Below are positions 60,245-64,000 of a DNA stretch of 64,000 nucleotides, piece by piece. The notes below the pieces were generated by a model that made no database searches, was not told where the DNA came from, and saw only the letters and a program-made list of their open reading frames with translations. Origin of the DNA: a virus. How positions within the stretch are numbered: position 1 is the first letter of the stretch; each line of letters opens with the position of its first letter. The position numbers and the translations under genes were made by a program. The DNA lies in IMG/VR virus record IMGVR_UViG_3300039106_000244, positions 53,016 through 117,015 of that record, one strand, 5' to 3'.

Positions 60245-60880
60245 ATGGCAACATCATCATTAAATAAATTTACAGTACCATTATCAACAAACCAAAGTGC
60301 ATCTGCACAAGGTCTATTGATGCCGAAATTAAAGTTCCGCTTCCGTGTAACTTTTGAAAATTTTGGTGTTAGCCAACCATCAACTGAGTTAACTAAACAA
60401 GTTATGGATTTTAAACGTCCGACTTTAACATTTGACCCGATTGAAATACCAATTTACAACAGTCGTGTATACTATGCAGGTAAACCAACGTGGGAAACAG
60501 TTACTTGTCAACTACGTGATGATGCAGGCGGAGAGACTAGTAAACGTGTTGGTGAGCAATTACAAAAACAATTTGACTTTATGGAACAATCTAGTGCAGC
60601 TACTGGTATTGATTATAAATTCCTTACACGCTTCGAAGTATTAGATGGCGGAAATGGTGCAAGTGAGCCAACTACATTAGAAACATGGGAAATGTATGGT
60701 TGCTTCTTAACATCAGTTGACTATGGTAACGCAGAGTATTCATCAAATGATCCGATGACTATTAGCTTAACTATCCGTTATGATAATGCATTACAAACTC
60801 CGACTGGTACAGGTGTTGGCACAGCAGTAGGCCAAGCATTTGTTAAATCAACAGGTGGCGTAGGTGCAATTACTGGTTAA
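60245..60880 (+). CDS. gp19: Tail tube protein gp19-like
   Basis: A 211-residue tube protein (T4 gp19: 163). Key blocks are LMPKLKFRFRVTFENFGVSQ, LTKQVMDFKRPTLTFDPIEI, YNSRVYYAGKPTWETVTCQL and TWEMYGCFLTSVDYGNAEYS with ISLTIRYDNALQ. It stacks as hexamers to form the DNA conduit inside the sheath. It follows gp18 as in T4 and is closed by a strong terminator, consistent with a separately tuned, highly expressed mRNA. Confidence 0.95.
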   Translation: MATSSLNKFTVPLSTNQSASAQGLLMPKLKFRFRVTFENFGVSQPSTELTKQVMDFKRPTLTFDPIEIPIYNSRVYYAGKPTWETVTCQLRDDAGGETSKRVGEQLQKQFDFMEQSSAATGIDYKFLTRFEVLDGGNGASEPTTLETWEMYGCFLTSVDYGNAEYSSNDPMTISLTIRYDNALQTPTGTGVGTAVGQAFVKSTGGVGAITG

Positions 60881-60902
60881 TAGCTAGTAAATGAAACAAC
60901 TT

Positions 60903-60932
60903 AAAAGCTCGGTAATTTCCGGGCTTTTTTTT
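60903..60932 (+). terminator. Rho-independent terminator after gp19
   Basis: Stem AAAAGCTCGG / CCGGGCTTTT (one G-T pair), loop TAATTT, then a T run to eight. Confidence 0.9.
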
Positions 60933-60935
60933 GGC

Positions 60936-60943
60936 GATAAATA
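60936..60943 (+). promoter_or_regulatory. Late promoter GATAAATA
   Basis: Seven of eight match; directly after the terminator, predicted start about 60949, short leader with GGA before ATG 60963. Confidence 0.6.
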
Positions 60944-60962
60944 ATATAAATGGATAGCATAT

Positions 60963-62060
60963 ATGGCTGGCTTTATTAACCAATTCTTTACAGATCTAGC
61001 AACAGGACCTGATTTACGTGATCAGCAACATGCCGCACGAACCTTTGTTGATAGTTTATATAGACTCGGACCGAAGTCCGGTGCACTATTTCATGTATTC
61101 ATTGATGTTAATTCAACTGTAGCACAAGGCGACCCAACTGAAATTGGGCTAATGGCAAAAACTGCTTCGCTACCTAAGTTTACAATTCAAAACAAAATTT
61201 TAAATGCATATAATAGAAAAAACATAGTTCAAGAACGTATTAACTATGATCCGTTGACATTAACATTTCATGATGATAGTGCCGATGTTGTTCGCGGCTT
61301 CTGGCAGAATTATTACAAATATTATTTTAGAGATGCAGATCAAACAGAACAACAATTTAATATGATGCACAAATATCAAAAACGAGCATCTGAATCTTGG
61401 GGTTACAGTCCAAAAAACTCAACCGAAGCTGGTAACACTCCGAATTATATTAATGCAATTCGAATTTATAGTCTACATCAGAAACGCTTTAGTAGTTATA
61501 CGTTGATACGCCCAACTATCATTAACTTTGCACACGGACAGCACACCCAAGGGGAATACAATACTCTTGAACATTCGATGACTATAAATTACGAAGCAGT
61601 ACAATATGATAGTGGGTCAGTTAACCAAGGTAAGGTAATGGGCTTTCAACGTACTCATTATGATAATGTACCAAGTCCATTAACTGCCGCAGGTGGTGGT
61701 ACTCAGAGTATAATGGGACCGGGTGGGCTAATAGAAGGCGCAGGCGATGTCCTAACTAATTTACAAAGCGGTAACTTTGGTGCCGCAGCATTAACAGCAT
61801 TACGAGTTGGTAATAATGCTAAAAACATGAATTTAAAATCAGCCGCATCAGCTGAACTTAAACAAACTGCAATGAATATACTTAGAGGACAAAATACACA
61901 AAGTACAGTTTTTGTTCCTACACAAGGTGCTATTGCTGATGGGTTATCAAAAGCTGCAAATTCAATACCGGGCCTTATTAAACCAGCAACAGGGATATTC
62001 AATAATATGAATTCACAAAGCAATCAAATACCGAGTACTAACTCTCGTACAATCATATAA
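60963..62060 (+). CDS. Second tube-fold protein (gp54/gp19-like)
   Basis: A 365-residue protein. Residues 40-260 contain SGALFHVFIDVNSTVAQGDP, LMAKTASLPKFTIQNKILNA, YNRKNIVQERINYDPLTLTF, HDDSADVVRGFWQNYYKYYF and LIRPTIINFAHGQHTQGEYN, then EHSMTINYEAVQYDSG: the phage tail-tube fold pattern (loop, KILNxYNRKxIxQ, ExxMxIxYExVxY). The remaining 110 residues are Ala/Asn/Gln-rich. T4 gp54, the tube initiator, is the best functional guess; the closest tube protein gp19 lies directly upstream. Confidence 0.78.
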   Translation: MAGFINQFFTDLATGPDLRDQQHAARTFVDSLYRLGPKSGALFHVFIDVNSTVAQGDPTEIGLMAKTASLPKFTIQNKILNAYNRKNIVQERINYDPLTLTFHDDSADVVRGFWQNYYKYYFRDADQTEQQFNMMHKYQKRASESWGYSPKNSTEAGNTPNYINAIRIYSLHQKRFSSYTLIRPTIINFAHGQHTQGEYNTLEHSMTINYEAVQYDSGSVNQGKVMGFQRTHYDNVPSPLTAAGGGTQSIMGPGGLIEGAGDVLTNLQSGNFGAAALTALRVGNNAKNMNLKSAASAELKQTAMNILRGQNTQSTVFVPTQGAIADGLSKAANSIPGLIKPATGIFNNMNSQSNQIPSTNSRTII

Positions 62061-62069
62061 AGGACCTAT

Positions 62070-62708
62070 ATGACAATAAATGGAAATTTACCTCCTAGTA
62101 TCAACGTAAATGATAACACCACACAATATTTTAATAATTTTTTTAATCCTGGTATAAATGTTAATCAGAATATTGATGATTCGTTGATTGGATTTTTTCA
62201 ATCTATCACCGGGAATAAGGATAGTGGGAGAACTTTAGCGGCATCGGTTTTGTATACTGCAACAAGTCAAGGAATCGACATAATGTCATTCATTGATGAA
62301 TTACGTACTCTTAAAAAAGGCGGCATAATTGAACATAAAGAACCAATAGATAGTATATTAATTAATTCTACATATACTACATATCAGGAATTAATTCTTA
62401 ATAAGAATGATTATAATTTTGGACAATTATTTTACCTTCCGATACAAAATATATTTTATCAACTACAACCAACAGTTGGCGGCAATTCTGAATTAGTGGC
62501 AGTAGTTAACTATAAAGCAGATCGAGTAGTATTAAATAAAGATACAGTATTATATAATTATTTTGTAGTATCGTACACACAAGAACAAAACGAACTCAAT
62601 GCATATTTAACATTATTATTAAATTTAAATAGAGTAAACACTAGTTTACTTGGGCTTAGTAATAGTCCGCAACTAAACAAATATATAGCACGTGCTATAC
62701 TTCCATAA
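62070..62708 (+). CDS. Conserved structural-type protein
   Basis: A 212-residue protein (NIDDSLIGFFQSITGNKDSG, RTLAASVLYTATSQGIDIMS, ending YLTLLLNLNRVNTSLLGLSN then SPQLNKYIARAILP). I recall this C-terminal motif in T4-like aquatic phages next to tail-tube or portal genes, without named function. AAGGA ribosome binding site; the stop overlaps the ATG of gp4 (ATAATG), so the two are coupled. A role in tail or head completion is inferred from position. Confidence 0.75.
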   Translation: MTINGNLPPSINVNDNTTQYFNNFFNPGINVNQNIDDSLIGFFQSITGNKDSGRTLAASVLYTATSQGIDIMSFIDELRTLKKGGIIEHKEPIDSILINSTYTTYQELILNKNDYNFGQLFYLPIQNIFYQLQPTVGGNSELVAVVNYKADRVVLNKDTVLYNYFVVSYTQEQNELNAYLTLLLNLNRVNTSLLGLSNSPQLNKYIARAILP

Positions 62709-63139
62709 TGGCAAAATACGCAAACGGCAAATATCAAATAACTAATCCTGAGAAATATATTGGTAAACGTTTACCAACATACAGATCAAGTTGGGAGTTT
62801 ACCTTTATGTCATTTTGCGATAACAACCCATCTATAATCAACTGGGCAAGCGAAGCAATTACTATTCCGTACCGTAACCCAGTGACTGGCAAGAACACGG
62901 TATATATTCCGGACTTTCTTGTAGTCTATTTAGATGCAAATCAACAACGTCATACTGAACTTATCGAAATCAAACCTAGTAAAGAAACAACAATGGAAGC
63001 GGCTAAAAGCTATCGCGACAAACTATCTGTAGCAATCAACATGGCTAAATGGGCAATGGCAGATCAATGGGCTAAAGCACACGGCATGCGTTTTAGAGTA
63101 GTATCGGAATTTGATATTTTTAAAAACGTTAAACGTTAA
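62708..63139 (+). CDS. gp4: Head completion protein gp4-like
   Basis: A 143-residue protein, near T4 gp4 (150). YRSSWEFTFMSFCDNNPSII, NWASEAITIPYRNPVTGKNT and VYIPDFLVVYLDANQQRHTE followed by LIEIKPSKE form the TnsA/restriction-enzyme-like nuclease pattern (E, D, E-x-K: Glu31, Asp of PDF, EIK). In T4 gp4 acts in finishing filled heads; its presence beside gp16 fits packaging. Start overlaps the previous stop codon. Confidence 0.93.
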   Translation: MAKYANGKYQITNPEKYIGKRLPTYRSSWEFTFMSFCDNNPSIINWASEAITIPYRNPVTGKNTVYIPDFLVVYLDANQQRHTELIEIKPSKETTMEAAKSYRDKLSVAINMAKWAMADQWAKAHGMRFRVVSEFDIFKNVKR

Positions 63140-63142
63140 ACT

Positions 63143-63150
63143 ACTAAATA
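63143..63150 (+). promoter_or_regulatory. Late-type promoter ACTAAATA for gp16
   Basis: Predicted start about 63156, two bases before ATG 63158; no ribosome binding site follows. Confidence 0.4.
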
Positions 63151-63157
63151 GTTTACT

Positions 63158-63664
63158 ATGACACAAAAACTACAAGAATTATTTAACCTTGCTCCTACCG
63201 AAGAACCCTCAGTAGATGAAGCAAAGCATGTAATTGAAGAAAACACTGCAATATTAGCAGAGGTTGACCTTGCAATTGACAAAATTGATGCGGCACTACC
63301 GTATGTCAATGATATAGACACAACTGATAAAGAATTAGATGAGCTTGCCGACCTAGCAACTGATAAGTTCAAAGACTTAATGGATTTGGGTATGAACGTA
63401 GAAGCACGTTTTAGCGGAACCATACTGCAAACAGCGGGTACACTACTAGGTCATGCAATTACAGCAAGACAAGCTAAAATGGATAGAAAGATGCGTACCA
63501 TTGATCTGCAACTTAAAAAGATGCGTTTAGATCAACAAGCCGCAAAAGATGCACAGAAAACAGATGGTGATAAGTTACTTGATGCAGTAGATGGCGGCAC
63601 TGGCGTGGTACTTGATAGGAATGCACTACTAGCACAGATACTAGGCAAAAGCAAGCCAGATTAA
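63158..63664 (+). CDS. gp16: Terminase small subunit gp16-like
   Basis: A 168-residue helical protein, the length of T4 gp16 (164). The central block (DKFKDLMDLGMNVEARFSGT, ILQTAGTLLGHAITARQAKM, DRKMRTIDLQLKKMRLDQQA) forms the antiparallel helices of the gp16 family, and the C-terminus (VVLDRNALLAQILGKSK) resembles the conserved gp16 tail. gp16 rings bind DNA and stimulate the packaging motor gp17, expected just downstream. Likely leaderless, with a late-type promoter 2 nt of leader away. Confidence 0.9.
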   Translation: MTQKLQELFNLAPTEEPSVDEAKHVIEENTAILAEVDLAIDKIDAALPYVNDIDTTDKELDELADLATDKFKDLMDLGMNVEARFSGTILQTAGTLLGHAITARQAKMDRKMRTIDLQLKKMRLDQQAAKDAQKTDGDKLLDAVDGGTGVVLDRNALLAQILGKSKPD

Positions 63665-63677
63665 AACAGCAATTTTG

Positions 63678-63685
63678 AATAAATA
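63678..63685 (+). promoter_or_regulatory. Late promoter AATAAATA
   Basis: Seven of eight match; predicted start about 63691, AAGGA in leader before ATG 63707. Confidence 0.5.
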
Positions 63686-63706
63686 ACTGTAAGGATATAT
63701 AAAACT

Positions 63707-64000
63707 ATGAAGAATTTTTTGCAACATTTAACTGAAAGCCAAAAAACATACGAGTTTGTAATTAAGATTGCTAACATCGATCCAGCGGAATCATTGGATA
63801 GATTAAAATCAGCACTTGATGCTTACGGCTTAGAAAGTTTAAGTAAACCAAAACGTTTACCAATTAAAGCCAATGATATTGATTTTCCGGCTTTGGTTAA
63901 CTGCCAGTTATACTTAATGGATGCAGTGCTTAAATATCCAGTAAACGATGCGCAATTACGTGCTATTGTATCAGAACGTGGAGCAATTCCGCCTAGCAAT
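63707..64000 (+). CDS. Conserved phage protein, truncated by window end
   Basis: Open from ATG 63707 to the right edge (98 codons): MKNFLQHLTESQKTYEFVIK, IANIDPAESLDRLKSALDAY, GLESLSKPKRLPIKANDIDF, then FPALVNCQLYLMDAVLKYPV. The SKPKRLPI...DFPxLxNxxLYLMD pattern is one I recall from T4-like aquatic phages without a name. Late promoter and AAGGATATAT leader. It follows gp16, so it is probably a structural or packaging-related late protein. Confidence 0.75.
   Translation, partial: MKNFLQHLTESQKTYEFVIKIANIDPAESLDRLKSALDAYGLESLSKPKRLPIKANDIDFPALVNCQLYLMDAVLKYPVNDAQLRAIVSERGAIPPSN

Noticed and set aside
1-64000. Genome-wide reassignment of UAG because of the CUA tRNA
   Set aside because: Eight genes with natural-looking C-termini end in TAG (giant protein, gp53, gp26-type, gp21, 42704 gene, Nudix, gp15, dNMP kinase), so TAG is still a stop codon.

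Overview
The window is a 64-kb piece of an AT-rich, tailed-phage genome of the T4-like myovirus type, closest in gene content and protein style to the T4-like phages of aquatic bacteria (cyanophage/pelagiphage-like). Recognisable T4 homologues are baseplate proteins gp6, gp25, gp5, gp53 and a gp48/54-type protein; late sigma factor gp55; recombination nuclease gp46/47; a gp26-type protein beside a tape measure; portal gp20; protease gp21; scaffold gp22; capsid gp23; neck and tail-completion proteins gp13, gp14 and gp15; sheath gp18 and tube gp19; gp4; and terminase small subunit gp16. No host gene is visible and the host cannot be named from sequence.

Layout. 1-23.4 kb, minus strand: baseplate operon, dominated by a 4149-residue protein with an integrin-like FG-GAP repeat region. 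23.4-28.6 kb, plus strand: gp55, gp47, an SGNH-type protein, gp46, a small basic protein and a GIY-YIG nuclease-like protein. 28.6-30.0 kb: a structured RNA with a group I intron-like core, then an antisense HNH homing endonuclease. 30.0-31.2 kb, minus: a gp26-type gene with a probable programmed -1 frameshift to a 3' extension. 31.2-39.7 kb, plus: tape measure, portal, core proteins, protease, scaffold, capsid. 39.7-40.5 kb, minus: a tRNA-like gene with anticodon CUA, directly upstream of a conserved gene whose third codon is UAG. 40.5-49.8 kb, plus: a glycosyltransferase-like gene and a run of decoration and fibre proteins. 49.8-53.3 kb, minus: Nudix hydrolase, gp15, gp14. 53.3-64 kb, plus: two conserved proteins, gp13, dNMP kinase, gp18, gp19, a second tube-like protein, gp4, gp16 and a partial gene, with one small zinc-binding gene on the other strand.

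Regulation is unusually legible. Late promoters matching T4 TATAAATA (often G/C/A at position 1) precede most virion genes, as expected for a phage carrying gp55. Near-consensus sigma-70 promoters (TTGACA, 17 bp, TATAAT) precede the metabolic or early genes. Two kinds of translation start coexist: many genes have strong Shine-Dalgarno sequences, while at least eight have none and have a promoter placed so that transcription would begin at or within about 2 nt of the ATG, suggesting leaderless mRNAs.

The most interesting candidates are (i) the CUA-anticodon tRNA paired with an amber-interrupted downstream gene; (ii) the T_TTT_TTC frameshift giving a longer gp26-type protein, analogous to the lambda G/GT tail chaperones; (iii) the group I-like RNA with antisense HNH gene; and (iv) the leaderless-gene pattern. 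All are inferences from sequence, without alignment or folding software.
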